Assembly: GCA_048493715.1 (NCBI GenBank)
Contig: JBGDCZ010000037.1
Span: 1-26,765, forward strand
Source: Arsenophonus sp048493715
GTDB lineage: Bacteria; Pseudomonadota; Gammaproteobacteria; Enterobacterales; Enterobacteriaceae
DNA length: 26,765 bases
Direction: 5' to 3'
Shown here piece after piece: positions 8,139 through 16,741 of this stretch. The notes beneath the pieces were generated by a model, which was not told where the DNA came from, searched no databases, and saw only the letters and a program-made list of their open reading frames with translations. Position 1 is the stretch's first letter, and every line of letters starts with the position of its first letter. A program made the position numbers and the translations under genes.

Positions 8139-8642
8139 ATGTTACAACAAGAAATGGTTAAAAAATTAAATAAACAGCTTAACTTAGAATTTTTTTCAGC
8201 AAACTTCTATCTTCAGATGAGTGCATGGTGCAATTATAAAGGGTTTGAGGGAGCGGCAGTATTTTTAAGAGCCCATTCTCAAGAAGAGATGGAGCACATG
8301 CAACGTTTGTTCAATTATCTTAACGATACGGGTAAAATGCCAATACTTGGTCAAATTGATGCTCCATATAGGGATTTTAATTCAATAAAAGATGTTTTTG
8401 AAAAAACTTATCAACATGAACAAAACATTACACATGAAATTAATGCTCTTGTTCATCTTGCCTTGGAAATAAAAGACTATTCCACATTTAATTTTTTGCA
8501 ATGGTATGTTGCTGAGCAACATGAAGAAGAAAAATTGTTTAAATCTATTTTGGATAAATTTGAACTTGTTGGTGATGATGGTAAGTCACTATTTTTGTTA
8601 GATAAAGAATTAAGAGGAATGTCGAATACCGTACATGTTTAA
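8139..8642 (+). CDS. ftnA: Ferritin (FtnA)
   Basis: This is a 167-residue bacterial non-haem ferritin, a 24-mer iron-storage shell. All ferroxidase-site residues known for E. coli FtnA are at the same positions: Glu17, Glu50, His53, Glu94, Gln127 and Glu130. The helices begin QLNLEFFSANFYLQMSAWCN and RAHSQEEMEHMQRLFNYLND. An AGGAA ribosome site precedes the ATG and a strong terminator follows the stop, so it is a single-gene unit. It lies between holE and the yebY relic, where E. coli has yebZ and yobA, so local order has changed. The intact frame points to continued need for iron storage. Confidence 0.97.
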   Translation: MLQQEMVKKLNKQLNLEFFSANFYLQMSAWCNYKGFEGAAVFLRAHSQEEMEHMQRLFNYLNDTGKMPILGQIDAPYRDFNSIKDVFEKTYQHEQNITHEINALVHLALEIKDYSTFNFLQWYVAEQHEEEKLFKSILDKFELVGDDGKSLFLLDKELRGMSNTVHV

Positions 8643-8650
8643 TTTAATAT

Positions 8651-8690
8651 TTCCCACTTTGAGCTCAAGTGGGAAGTTTATTCTCTCTGT
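8651..8690 (+). terminator. Intrinsic terminator of ftnA
   Basis: TTCCCACTT (8651-8659) pairs perfectly with AAGTGGGAA (8667-8675) around TGAGCTC, followed by GTTTATTCTCTCTG. It lies 9 bp after the ftnA stop. Confidence 0.8.
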
Positions 8691-8788
8691 TATTAATTAA
8701 CATTTTTATTTAATTTTTTGCTTTGTTACAATAAAAATAAGCCAGCGATAGAAATTATTTTTAATCATATCTATACTATTGAATTATA

Positions 8789-9153
8789 ATGAAATATCTT
8801 TATAGCAAAATTTGCTAGATTAATATTGTTATTAATAATAATGGTTTCTTCTTCCGGTAATTTCAGCACCACCCATTATAACAATTAGTAAAAAGCAGTT
8901 TGGCGATAAATGGGTTTTTGTGTGGGAGGATGTTATGCTTGAGTGCCGCGCCAATGGCACACTATTTGTTATTAATCCTAGTACCTTAATGCAATATCCT
9001 CTTAATGATATAGTGATAGAACAGTTGAAAAACCGTGAAATTATTGCCTCGCCACTTTAAACTATATTACTTAAGCAGACTGACATATCACGGCAAAAAA
9101 TAGACATCCTGCCGTTCCAAAAGACCGCCAAAATCCTCTTTAAAACTAATTAA
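8789..9153 (+). pseudogene. yebY: YebY (DUF2511) secreted protein, decayed
   Basis: A signal-peptide-like segment (KFARLILLLIIMVSSSGNFS, 8810-8870) is followed, after a frame change, by ITISKKQFGDKWVFVWEDVM then LECRANGTLFVINPSTLMQY and PLNDIVIEQL, matching the YebY family. The frame stops at 9060. A one-base shift then reads TILLKQTDISRQKIDILPF up to 9153, equivalent to the family C-terminal part. Three indels break it: one near the start, one at the signal-peptide junction (about 8871) and one at about 9058. YebY function is unknown. It sits directly upstream of SdsR, as in E. coli. Confidence 0.75.
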
Positions 9154-9393
9154 AAATTGCAAATTAATAATTAAATTCTATCAAGATGGGCTGCCGAGTC
9201 AATTTTATTTAAGTGAAGATGATTGATTTAAAAATGTTATCTTTTCCAGGGTGAAAACATTAGGAAAATATAGACAGTATATTTTGAATTTTATAGAAAA
9301 AATGAGCAATTTAAATTTACTACTAGCTGGATATTTTGTTCTGTAAACATAATTTATGTTAATTAAATGTAATTAATGTGTTTTTACCACTGA

Positions 9394-9404
9394 GCTAGTA
9401 TTAA
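9394..9404 (+). promoter_or_regulatory. sigmaS-type -10 element of sdsR
   Basis: GCTAGTATTAA agrees with the sigmaS extended -10 consensus (KCTAYRCTTAA) at 8 of 11 positions. It is placed so that transcription would begin at about 9408-9411, giving an RNA of about 100 nt, the known SdsR length. Confidence 0.55.
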
Positions 9405-9409
9405 ATTGT

Positions 9410-9507
9410 ATTTTGTTACGTCTCAATGACAAATTTTAGCACGCGGCTCTCTCTAGAGCCATTTTTTCCCAAGACCAAGTATTGGAATTAGCTCGGTCTC
9501 TTTTTTT
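9410..9507 (+). ncRNA. sdsR: SdsR (RyeB) small regulatory RNA
   Basis: SdsR is an Hfq- and ProQ-associated, sigmaS-dependent RNA of about 100 nt that base-pairs with mRNAs such as ompD, tolC and mutS. Recognisable parts here are ATTTTAGCACG (9433-9443), the first hairpin GGCTCT-CTCT-AGAGCC (9445-9460), CCCAAGACC (9468-9476), and a terminator hairpin AGACC...GGTCT (9472-9499) followed by CTTTTTTT. These match the order and wording of the E. coli and Salmonella RNA as I recall it; the 5' third is diverged. The terminator stem is weaker than in E. coli (5 bp plus 3 after a mismatch). Position next to yebY matches E. coli. The 5' end is an estimate. Confidence 0.85.
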
Positions 9508-9520
9508 AATGCTTGTGTTA

Positions 9521-9754
9521 TCAAACTATTCCCATAACCCAATGATGTTTTTTTTAATCATAGTACTGGCGATAGAGTAAAACCGGTTTATTATTTAGCG
9601 TGGCAGGAATACTAGTATTTTCATACCACCCATCAAGTTGCATACAAAATTCAGTATCTAATTCACATGGAATACTGATTGTATTTTCGGCAGTGTCAGA
9701 TAGCAGTGCATCATCAATAACATAGGTGGAAATTTTTAGTTTTGCTTTCTTCAT
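9521..9754 (-). pseudogene. yebV: YebV small protein, shortened by a TAA codon
   Basis: The ATG at 9754 opens MKKAKLKISTYVIDDALLSD. TISIPCELDTEFCMQLDGWY and ETDSIP-like ENTSIPATLNNKPVLLYRQY follow, matching E. coli YebV. The frame stops at TAA 9554-9556 after 66 residues; E. coli YebV has about 78. Reading past the TAA in the same frame gives KKHHWVMGIV and then TGA at 9521, which resembles the family ending (WIMRLA). The stop therefore looks like a CAA-to-TAA change. The short form might still be made and stable. Function is unknown. The gene is convergent with sdsR, 13 bp away. Confidence 0.75.
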
Positions 9755-10310
9755 ATGTGATCCCCACTAATTATTTAACATGTTAATAAATCGCTACATT
9801 TACTTTAAGTTCTTAGAATAGTATAAATGGAAGTCTTTTCAAAAATAATTGATATAGCGGTAAATTTAATAGCTATTTTTAGTATTTTTATTAAAGATCA
9901 ACATAGTTAAACAATTTTATATTGATTGAAGATGCTCTTTTGTCACTCTAACAATTTGCCTACTGACGATAAAGTTGTGTTGAATCAATATTGATAATTT
10001 AAATTGAAATATATCTTATGCTAAGAGAATAAAAAAATGGTTAAAAATTATCATCTGTGATTTTTTGTTATATGTTTTTACTAAAAATGCTTATATTTTT
10101 TAAGGAAACTTTTTTCATATTTAGTAATTAGCTAAAATTTAAATTAGCCTTAATTTATGAGTTATTTGATCGGCCAGTTAAATTACAATAAGTTAAAAAA
10201 TATAACAATTAATGTAGCTAATTCGAATTGTTAACATTGTTAGATGAAAAACCACCATATAGGTGCTTTATTTATCATTAGGTAAATATGTGTAAAATTT
10301 GACAAACGGA
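9755..10310. other. Non-coding stretch where yebS/yebT/rsmF would be expected
   Basis: About 556 bp of AT-rich sequence without a recognisable reading frame. In E. coli yebS, yebT and rsmF lie between msrC and yebV. No convincing remnant of them is visible, so they have probably been deleted entirely. A yebV promoter should lie at the left end. Confidence 0.55.
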
Positions 10311-10811
10311 ATGTTATGAGAAAAAAATTTTTTATCATAATCTTTCATCTGATTTAACTAGTTACTTGCTAGTGAATATGATTTTATTGCAACACTTACC
10401 AATACTAGTGCGCTACTGTTTGAACGATTAGATAATATTAATTGGCTAGGATTTTATCTGAAAAGTAGTGATACGCTGGTTCTTGGCCCATTTCAGGGTA
10501 AGCCTGCATGTGTGGGTATTCCGTTAGGAAAAGGTGTTTGTTACACTGCTTTTATGGAAAATTCAGTACAGCGTATCGCAGATATCCATTCTTTTCCTGG
10601 GCACATTGCTTGCGATAGTCGCAGTAATTCAGAGATAGTTTTGCCGCTGGAAGTCGATGGGCAACTAGTCGGGGTATTGGATATTGATAGTTCTATTTTT
10701 GTTCGTTTTGATGAAGAGGATGAAAATGGTCTAAAAGTTTTAGTTGTAATACTTTGTAATCATTTTAAAGCGTGTGTTATACCAAAATATCCACAAATTA
10801 ATGTAATTTAA
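10311..10811 (+). pseudogene. msrC: Free methionine-(R)-sulfoxide reductase, frameshifted
   Basis: MsrC is a GAF-domain enzyme that reduces free methionine-R-sulfoxide. The N-terminal region reads FYHNLSSDLTSYL in one frame (10330-10368). A shift near 10370 then gives LLASEYDFIATLTNTSALLF, ERLDNINWLGFYL, DTLVLGPFQGKPACVGIPLG, KGVCYTAF, HIACDSRSNSEIVLPLEVDG and GVLDIDSS, all close to E. coli MsrC. The three redox cysteines (in PACVG, GVCYT and HIACD) are kept. No in-frame start is intact for the full gene; a 99-codon piece starting at 10512 lacks the N-terminal third, including the first cysteine. The C-terminus is also divergent. It precedes proQ-prc as in E. coli. It is probably non-functional. 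Confidence 0.88.
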
Positions 10812-10846
10812 CCGTTGGTTTGCGTGGCAATTGTCTGCAACGCTAT

Positions 10847-10852
10847 TATAAT
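10847..10852 (+). promoter_or_regulatory. Perfect -10 hexamer upstream of proQ
   Basis: TATAAT occurs 54 bp before the proQ ATG in a 94-bp gap that is less AT-rich than most intergenic DNA here. No good -35 element is seen at 16-18 bp. It is a plausible sigma70 promoter for proQ-prc. Confidence 0.4.
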
Positions 10853-10905
10853 TCGCCTGTTCATGCCTGCGTTGGTTGGCAAAACCGTTGTAATCAGGAA
10901 ATTTC

Positions 10906-11622
10906 ATGGAAAATCAACCTAAGTTGAATATTAGTAAAGAAATAATTGCTTTTTTAGCTAAGCGTTTTCCTCGCTGCTTTATTGCTGAAGGTGAGGCTCG
11001 TCCACTGAAGATTGGAATCTTCCAGGATATTGTGGCGAGACTGACAGCAGAGGATGGTATCAGTAAAACTCAGTTGCGTTCTGCTTTGCGGATGTATACT
11101 TCTAGTTGGCGCTATTTGCATGGAGTTAAAGAAGGTGCTAAACGCGTTGATTTAGATGGCAATGATTGTGGTGATCTGGAATCAGAACATGTCAAGTATG
11201 CGCGGCAACAGCTTACCGAAGCAAAGGCTCGTATTCAGGCTCAGCGTAGTGAGCAAAAATTAAGAAAACGAGTATCTCGACAGAAAGCTCATAAGATAAG
11301 TAACGAAAAAATCTTATCGACAACTGCTGGTAAGAAAAATGAGGCCGCTAGCTCACCTACTGAGGAAATAAATAAAAGAAATAAACATCATTCTTATTCT
11401 AAAAATCAAGCTAAAAAAGCCCATAGTAGTAAAATGGCTAATTTAACCAAATTACAGTCTGTAACGGATATTTCTACATTAAAAATTGGTCAAGTATTAA
11501 AGGTTATGATTGGTCAAAGTATTGTAGATGCGTCAGTGCTTGAGATAGCTAAAGATGGTGTTAGGGTACAATTGCCGACAGGATTAGCAATGATCGTACG
11601 TGCTGAGCATTTAAAGTTCTGA
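10906..11622 (+). CDS. proQ: RNA chaperone ProQ
   Basis: This 238-residue protein (E. coli 232) is a global RNA-binding protein that binds structured small RNAs and mRNA 3' ends. The N-terminal FinO-like domain (about 1-120) keeps residues implicated in RNA binding in E. coli: Arg58, Tyr70 and Arg80, in the SALRMYTSSWRYLHGVKEG region. A long basic Lys/Ser-rich linker (about 120-180) is followed by a C-terminal Tudor-like domain (about 183-238) with LKIGQVLKVMIG and GVRVQLPTGLAMIVRAEHLK. It is 19 nt upstream of prc and in an operon with it, as in other enterobacteria. The frame is intact. Its retention fits with retention of SdsR, which is a known ProQ ligand. Confidence 0.97.
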   Translation: MENQPKLNISKEIIAFLAKRFPRCFIAEGEARPLKIGIFQDIVARLTAEDGISKTQLRSALRMYTSSWRYLHGVKEGAKRVDLDGNDCGDLESEHVKYARQQLTEAKARIQAQRSEQKLRKRVSRQKAHKISNEKILSTTAGKKNEAASSPTEEINKRNKHHSYSKNQAKKAHSSKMANLTKLQSVTDISTLKIGQVLKVMIGQSIVDASVLEIAKDGVRVQLPTGLAMIVRAEHLKF

Positions 11623-11641
11623 TACGGAGACCAATCACGGC

Positions 11642-13678
11642 ATGAATAATTATATTAAACTGGTTTTTGTGTTTGGTATAACTGTAATGAATGCTTCATT
11701 TGCAGATACTATAGCCCCTCCAAAACCCTTAACAACTCAGAAGCTTCCTCAGCTTCAACAAGAACGCCAGCATGCCATTATTAGCGAGAGAGTTGTTTCG
11801 TGCTTTACACGTTCTCACTATCGTCAATTTGATTTGGATGAAAACTTTTCTAGCAAGATTTTTGATCGTTATTTAAATCTGTTGGATTATAGCCATAATG
11901 TTTTTTTACAATCTGATATTGATAAATTTGCTAGTGAGAGAAGCAAGGTAGGGCAACAGCTTGAAAGCGGTCATCTAAATGAGTTGTATGCGATATTTAA
12001 TTTAGCACAACAGCGACGTTATGAACGTTTTCAATATGCTCTATCGCGGCTTAGCATGCCGCAAGATTTTGCTAATAACGATACAATTGAGGTTGATCGT
12101 AGTAAAGCGCCTTGGCCTAAAACCGTTGACGAGTTAAATAAGCTCTGGGATGCTAAAGTTAAGTTTGATTGGTTGAACCTGAAGTTATCAGGTAAAAATG
12201 ATAAGGAAATTAAGTCAATATTAGCTAAACGCTATAATTTTGCATTAAAACGGCTAGCTCAAACTCAAAGTGAAGATGTTTTTCAATTGATTATGAATGC
12301 TTTTGCACGAGAAATAGATCCGCATACTAACTATCTTTCTCCCCGCAATACAGAACAATTTAACTCAGAAATGAGTTTATCATTGGAAGGTATTGGTGCA
12401 GTGCTTCGACAAGATGAAGATTATGTTATTATCAACTCAATGGTGGTTGGTGGGCCGGCAGCAAAAAGTAAATTGTTAAAGGTTGGTGATAAGATTGTTG
12501 GCGTAGGCCAGCCAGGTAAGGCGATGACAGATGTTGTTGGTTGGCGACTAGATGATGTTGTTGCGCTTATTAAAGGCCCTAAAGGTAGTAAAGTGCGCCT
12601 TGAAGTTGTCTCAGATTCGAAACACTCTAAGCCTCATATCATGACATTAATTCGTGAGCATATTCGGCTTGAAGATAGAGCGGTAAAATTAACCATCAAA
12701 AATGTAGGCAAGAAAAAGGTCGGCGTACTTGATGTTCCAGGTTTTTACGTTGGATTAACCAATGATGTTAAAACACAGTTGCAAAAAATGGCTAAAAGTC
12801 ATATCACGGCGCTTGTCATTGATTTGCGTTGTAATGGCGGTGGAGCATTAACCGAAGCTGTATCGTTATCAGGTTTATTTATTCCAAGAGGTCCGATTGT
12901 TCAAGTCATTGATAAAAAAAGGAAAATTCGTCAGGATGTGGATGATATTGTTTATTATAAAGGCTCCCTTACGGTATTAATTGATCGTTTTAGTGCTTCG
13001 GCGTCAGAAATTTTTGCTGCTGCAATGCAGGACTATGGCCGTGCTTTAATTATTGGTGAGCCATCCTTTGGTAAGGGTACAGTTCAACAATACCATCTAC
13101 TAAGTCGTGTTTATGATCATATGTTATGCCCTGATTGCCCTGCTTTAGGTTCTGTTCAATATACTACTAAGAAATTTTATCGTATCAATGGCGGTAGTAC
13201 CCAGCGTAAAGGAGTAATACCGGATATCGTTATGCCGACAGGTATTGATCCGGCAGAAACCGGTGAAAATTTTGAAGATAATGCCTTACCTTGGGATAGT
13301 ATTGCTCCAGCTAGCTATAGTGTTGTCGGTAATATTAGCCAATATGTTCCTAATTTAATCACTAACTATATGGAACGTATAGCGAAAGATCCGGAGTTTA
13401 AATATATTGAAGAAGATATTGCTCGTTACCGTGCTATGAAGGCGAGCAAAAATATTATTTCACTTAATTATGTAAAGCGTGAAAAGGAAAATAAAAAAGC
13501 TGATACAATTAAATTACGTCGTATTAATGAACGGTTTGCTCGACAAGGCAAAGCACCATTAAAAACGATAGATGATTTACCTAAAAACTATGAATTGCCA
13601 GATCCATATCTTAATGAAGCAGTACGTATTGCAGTTGATCTTGCAAATTTAGAAGCGTTACATCTCGCTAAGAAGTAA
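11642..13678 (+). CDS. prc: Tail-specific periplasmic protease Prc (Tsp)
   Basis: This 678-residue protein (E. coli 682) degrades periplasmic proteins with exposed non-polar C-termini and matures FtsI. It has a signal peptide ending near residue 21 (NASFADT), an N-terminal helical domain, a PDZ domain (about 238-322, with the SLSLEGIGAVLRQDEDYVII start), and the serine-lysine protease core. Catalytic Ser453 in SASASEIFAAAMQDYGRALI and Lys478 in GEPSFGKGTVQQ are spaced 25 apart, as in E. coli (452/477). A C-terminal DUF3340-like region follows with CPDCPALGSVQYTTKKFYRI. The gene is fully open over 2 kb, and a strong terminator ends the proQ-prc unit. Confidence 0.98.
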   Translation: MNNYIKLVFVFGITVMNASFADTIAPPKPLTTQKLPQLQQERQHAIISERVVSCFTRSHYRQFDLDENFSSKIFDRYLNLLDYSHNVFLQSDIDKFASERSKVGQQLESGHLNELYAIFNLAQQRRYERFQYALSRLSMPQDFANNDTIEVDRSKAPWPKTVDELNKLWDAKVKFDWLNLKLSGKNDKEIKSILAKRYNFALKRLAQTQSEDVFQLIMNAFAREIDPHTNYLSPRNTEQFNSEMSLSLEGIGAVLRQDEDYVIINSMVVGGPAAKSKLLKVGDKIVGVGQPGKAMTDVVGWRLDDVVALIKGPKGSKVRLEVVSDSKHSKPHIMTLIREHIRLEDRAVKLTIKNVGKKKVGVLDVPGFYVGLTNDVKTQLQKMAKSHITALVIDLRCNGGGALTEAVSLSGLFIPRGPIVQVIDKKRKIRQDVDDIVYYKGSLTVLIDRFSASASEIFAAAMQDYGRALIIGEPSFGKGTVQQYHLLSRVYDHMLCPDCPALGSVQYTTKKFYRINGGSTQRKGVIPDIVMPTGIDPAETGENFEDNALPWDSIAPASYSVVGNISQYVPNLITNYMERIAKDPEFKYIEEDIARYRAMKASKNIISLNYVKREKENKKADTIKLRRINERFARQGKAPLKTIDDLPKNYELPDPYLNEAVRIAVDLANLEALHLAKK

Positions 13679-13700
13679 GGAATATTTTCCCTGTTAACTA

Positions 13701-13725
13701 AAAAACCAGCAAAAGCTGGTTTTTA
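13701..13725 (+). terminator. Intrinsic terminator of proQ-prc
   Basis: AAAAACCAGC-AAAA-GCTGGTTTTT is a perfect 10-bp inverted repeat with a T-run, 22 bp after the prc stop. The A-run on the other arm could let it act from both sides. Confidence 0.88.
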
Positions 13726-14006
13726 AAAATATATAGTTTATTAATGTGTTAAGGGAATTTTACCATTAAGCAGATTTTATTTATTTTTTTACATAGTTTA
13801 TTTAAAGAGATAAATTTTTTATTTAAATCATCACTATATTATTTTCCGATATGGCTTGAATAAGATGATTTAAATGACCAATTAAAAATAATAAAAATAT
13901 ATGTTTATTATAATAATTGATATTATTTATCTCTTGCTAAACTAGATATTAATAACAAGTTATTTTATCAAATTAACGTATATAAATTTTAAATATGTAG
14001 CAATAT

Positions 14007-15188
14007 TCAGTAATAATAGATTAATTTATAAAGCAGAATTAGCCTCAATTGTCTGATTATTTGCGGCAAAACAGATTTTATTAGGATCGGTTTAGTTCTA
14101 AATAAGTTTTTTAGTGTATTGACACTTTTGACCGGACTAAAGATAGCGTATAGTTTGGCTGTAGCAAGCCGACATAATGTATTTGCCGATAAATTATCAA
14201 ACAGCTGCCAGTCACCTTGGGCATATTTTTTCACCATATGTTTTTCTTCACCAAGGGTATGATTGGTATGGACAATATAGTCTTTTTTAGTGCCATCAAT
14301 CACTTTATTACCTTTATCTGTTATTTCTATGGTAATAATTTTGTTATTTAAATCGACAAAGTTTGGTGAATATGCGCTATTGATTTTTAGATTAGAAAAA
14401 ATAGCAGGGATTTTATAGACATTATCATTTTTGGCAGCGATTGCCATAATCACGGCACTGAATCGGCACACCGTTTTTCCTACTACCTTGACGCATGCCT
14501 TCGATAATATTTGTGGTAGTTGCTAGTTTTTTCCCCATCACAATTGAGGTAAAAAATGGTGTCGGCGCATACACAATCAAGCGGGGGCTTTGCCAAATAG
14601 CGCCCCAGCCGGAATAGGCATTCATATCTTGGGTTTGACCTAAAATACCATTTGACCATCCTATCGCGGTATAATATGCTGAGCCTTTTTTCGTTATTGC
14701 AACCATTTTCTTAAGAGAATTATTGCTATCTTTTTGAATTTCATTAGCAAATAATCCTTCTTTTGACCAGGCGACAAATAAATTTCATTTAAAGTGTGAT
14801 GTGCTAGCTAGCCCTTGCCAAAAATTGATTAATTCAGGGAATTGTTTTTTAATAATAGCCAGATTTTTAACAATCGTATGTTGGTCATTAGCTGTTATTT
14901 GTTTTTCTACTAAACCAAATTGCAATTTGATGAAATCGCCCGTTACATCAAGTTTAAAAGCCTGTTTGTAGCCGTCAACGATCTGTTGTCCATCTTTGGT
15001 AGACAAACCTTCAAATGCAATAACCGGGGTTATTTTTTGATTAACATCTGTTATATTGAGATGATAATAGTCACCAGTTAAATGAAATTCTGTGTTATTA
15101 AAGGTGTTTATAACATTGTTATTTGTTATCGCTTCGGAATAATTAATTAAGACAAATAAAAAATTATTATATAACTTACTTTTTTCAT
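14007..15188 (-). pseudogene. Unrecognised secreted protein gene, decayed
   Basis: The ATG at 15188 follows AAGGAAAC, an ideal ribosome site. It starts an export-type sequence (MKKVSYIIIFYL, then in a shifted frame FLFVLINYSEA). Long stretches in two frames follow: EFHLTGDYYHLNITDVNQKI, GLSTKDGQQIVDGYKQAFKL, an in-frame TGA at 14785-14787, WSKEGLFANEIQKDSNNSLK, SAYYTAIGWSNG, NAYSGWGAIWQSPRLIVYAP, then a shift near 14450 into NVYKIPAIFSNLKINSAY and MVKKYAQGDWQLFDNLSANT. The whole would be about 390 residues, exported, mostly soluble. I do not recognise the family. It is inserted between prc and htpX, which are adjacent in E. coli. At least two indels and one nonsense codon make it non-functional. 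The 3' boundary is uncertain. Confidence 0.6.
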
Positions 15189-15819
15189 TAGTTTCCTTAA
15201 TAAATATTTACTTTTATTTTTTGAGTTTATTTTTTAATAAAATATTGATTAAATAAGTTAACAGTGTCTCAATTTTATAAAAGAGTCATGTTGTTAAAAA
15301 ATTAATTTTGTCTTATCTTAGTAAGAGTTTTCTATATTTTTATTAAATAAATTATTAATGGTTAGATATTTTGATTAAAATATTAATTTTATATTTTTAT
15401 ATATTATATAGGTTATTTATAATAAAATATTTATGTTGTTTAACTATTAATCTGATAAATTTTCAATATGATTTAAATAACTAAATTTTCGCTTAAAAAA
15501 TAAGCAGGTTATCTCATGGTTAAAGAAATAATTTAAACTGGTTTGGTTCAGCAACAAATAAAGCCATAATTGACCATGGTAAGGTTATTTTGTATAGTTT
15601 TTAATTGGGATGGTTTTATAGAAAACAATAAGTTATAAACAAATTGTGCTTTTAAGATAAATTAGAATGCCAGCTTGTGCTGATTTTTTGTAAAAATGTA
15701 AAGTTGAGTGGATTTTTTCATATTAGGCCAACAAAGGGCTTGGAAAATAGTCAAAAAACATTATTTATGTTACTAATTTAATATTAATCATTGTTAATTA
15801 ATAAAGGAAAGCAATTTTT
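15189..15819. other. Long AT-rich non-coding stretch before htpX
   Basis: About 630 bp without a supported gene on either strand. It should contain the htpX promoter near its right end and the promoter of the decayed minus-strand gene at its left end. A small CAGC-TTGT-GCTG hairpin followed by ATTTTTT (about 15671-15689) resembles a weak terminator. I see no recognisable remnant of a protein gene. Confidence 0.5.
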
Positions 15820-16701
15820 ATGATGCGAATAACCTTGTTTTTACTTACAAACTTGGCAGTAATGTTTGTATTTGGGATTATTTTGAGTTTGACCGGTATC
15901 CAAGGGCAAAGCGTTCAGGGGTTAATGATCATGGCTGGTCTGTTTGGTTTTGGTGGCTCGTTTATCTCACTATTAATGTCTAAATGGATGGCATTACGTT
16001 CTGTTGGCGGACAAGTTATTCAAAATCCAACAACCGAAATGGAACATTGGTTGTTAAATACAGTCAAGCGTCAGGCTGATCAGGTCGGCATAAAAATGCC
16101 AGAAGTCGCTATTTATAATGCACCCGATATTAACGCTTTTGCTACTGGAGCTCGGAGTGATGCCTCCTTAGTTGCTGTTAGTTCTGGATTACTAGAAAGC
16201 ATGGATCGTGATGAAGCTGAAGCAGTTATTGCGCATGAGATCAGTCATATTGCTAATGGCGATATGGTAACAATGACTTTGTTACAAGGAGTAGTAAATA
16301 CTTTTGTCATCTTTATTTCACGTATTATTGCTCAATTGGTCGCCGGATTTTTATCAAATAATAATAACAGTGAAAGTAGTCAGGGTAATCCAATGATCTA
16401 CTTTACGGTATCAATGGTGCTAGAAATTGTATTTGGTATTTTAGCAAGCATCATTACTATGTGGTTCTCTCGCTATCGTGAATTCCGGGCAGATGTAGGT
16501 TCGGCTCACTTAGTCGGTAGAGAAAAAATGATTGCTGCACTACAGCGTCTGAAGACGAGTTATGAACCTCAGGAAGCGAGTAGTATGTTGGCTTTTTGTA
16601 TTAATGGCCGTTCTAAATCTTTTAGTGAATTATTTTTATCTCATCCGCCCCTTGATAAACGTATAGAAGCTTTACGTATGGGTACTTATCTTAATAAATA
16701 A
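15820..16701 (+). CDS. htpX: Membrane zinc metalloprotease HtpX
   Basis: This protein has 293 residues, identical in length to E. coli HtpX. It is an inner-membrane M48 protease that takes part with FtsH in quality control of membrane proteins. Two N-terminal transmembrane segments (about 4-24 and 34-54), the zinc motif HEISH (His139, Glu140, His143), a third ligand Glu221 in YREFRADVGSA, and further hydrophobic segments at about 155-177 and 193-216 are visible. The doubled start MMRIT matches E. coli. An AGGAAA ribosome site precedes it. It is a single-gene unit closed by a strong terminator. The frame is intact. Confidence 0.98.
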   Translation: MMRITLFLLTNLAVMFVFGIILSLTGIQGQSVQGLMIMAGLFGFGGSFISLLMSKWMALRSVGGQVIQNPTTEMEHWLLNTVKRQADQVGIKMPEVAIYNAPDINAFATGARSDASLVAVSSGLLESMDRDEAEAVIAHEISHIANGDMVTMTLLQGVVNTFVIFISRIIAQLVAGFLSNNNNSESSQGNPMIYFTVSMVLEIVFGILASIITMWFSRYREFRADVGSAHLVGREKMIAALQRLKTSYEPQEASSMLAFCINGRSKSFSELFLSHPPLDKRIEALRMGTYLNK

Positions 16702-16710
16702 AAAATAATC

Positions 16711-16741
16711 AATCCCACCTGAAAGAGGTGGGATTTTTTTA
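16711..16741 (+). terminator. Intrinsic terminator of htpX
   Basis: ATCCCACCT (16712-16720) pairs with AGGTGGGAT (16726-16734) around GAAAG, followed by seven Ts. It is 10 bp after the htpX stop. Confidence 0.92.

Noticed and set aside
10512..10811. 99-codon frame as a complete small protein
   Set aside because: It is the C-terminal part of MsrC; matching MsrC sequence continues upstream without a start, so it is a pseudogene fragment.
15669..15690. CAGC-TTGT-GCTG hairpin with ATTTTTT as a small-RNA terminator
   Set aside because: The stem is only 4 bp and no conserved RNA sequence was recognised upstream.
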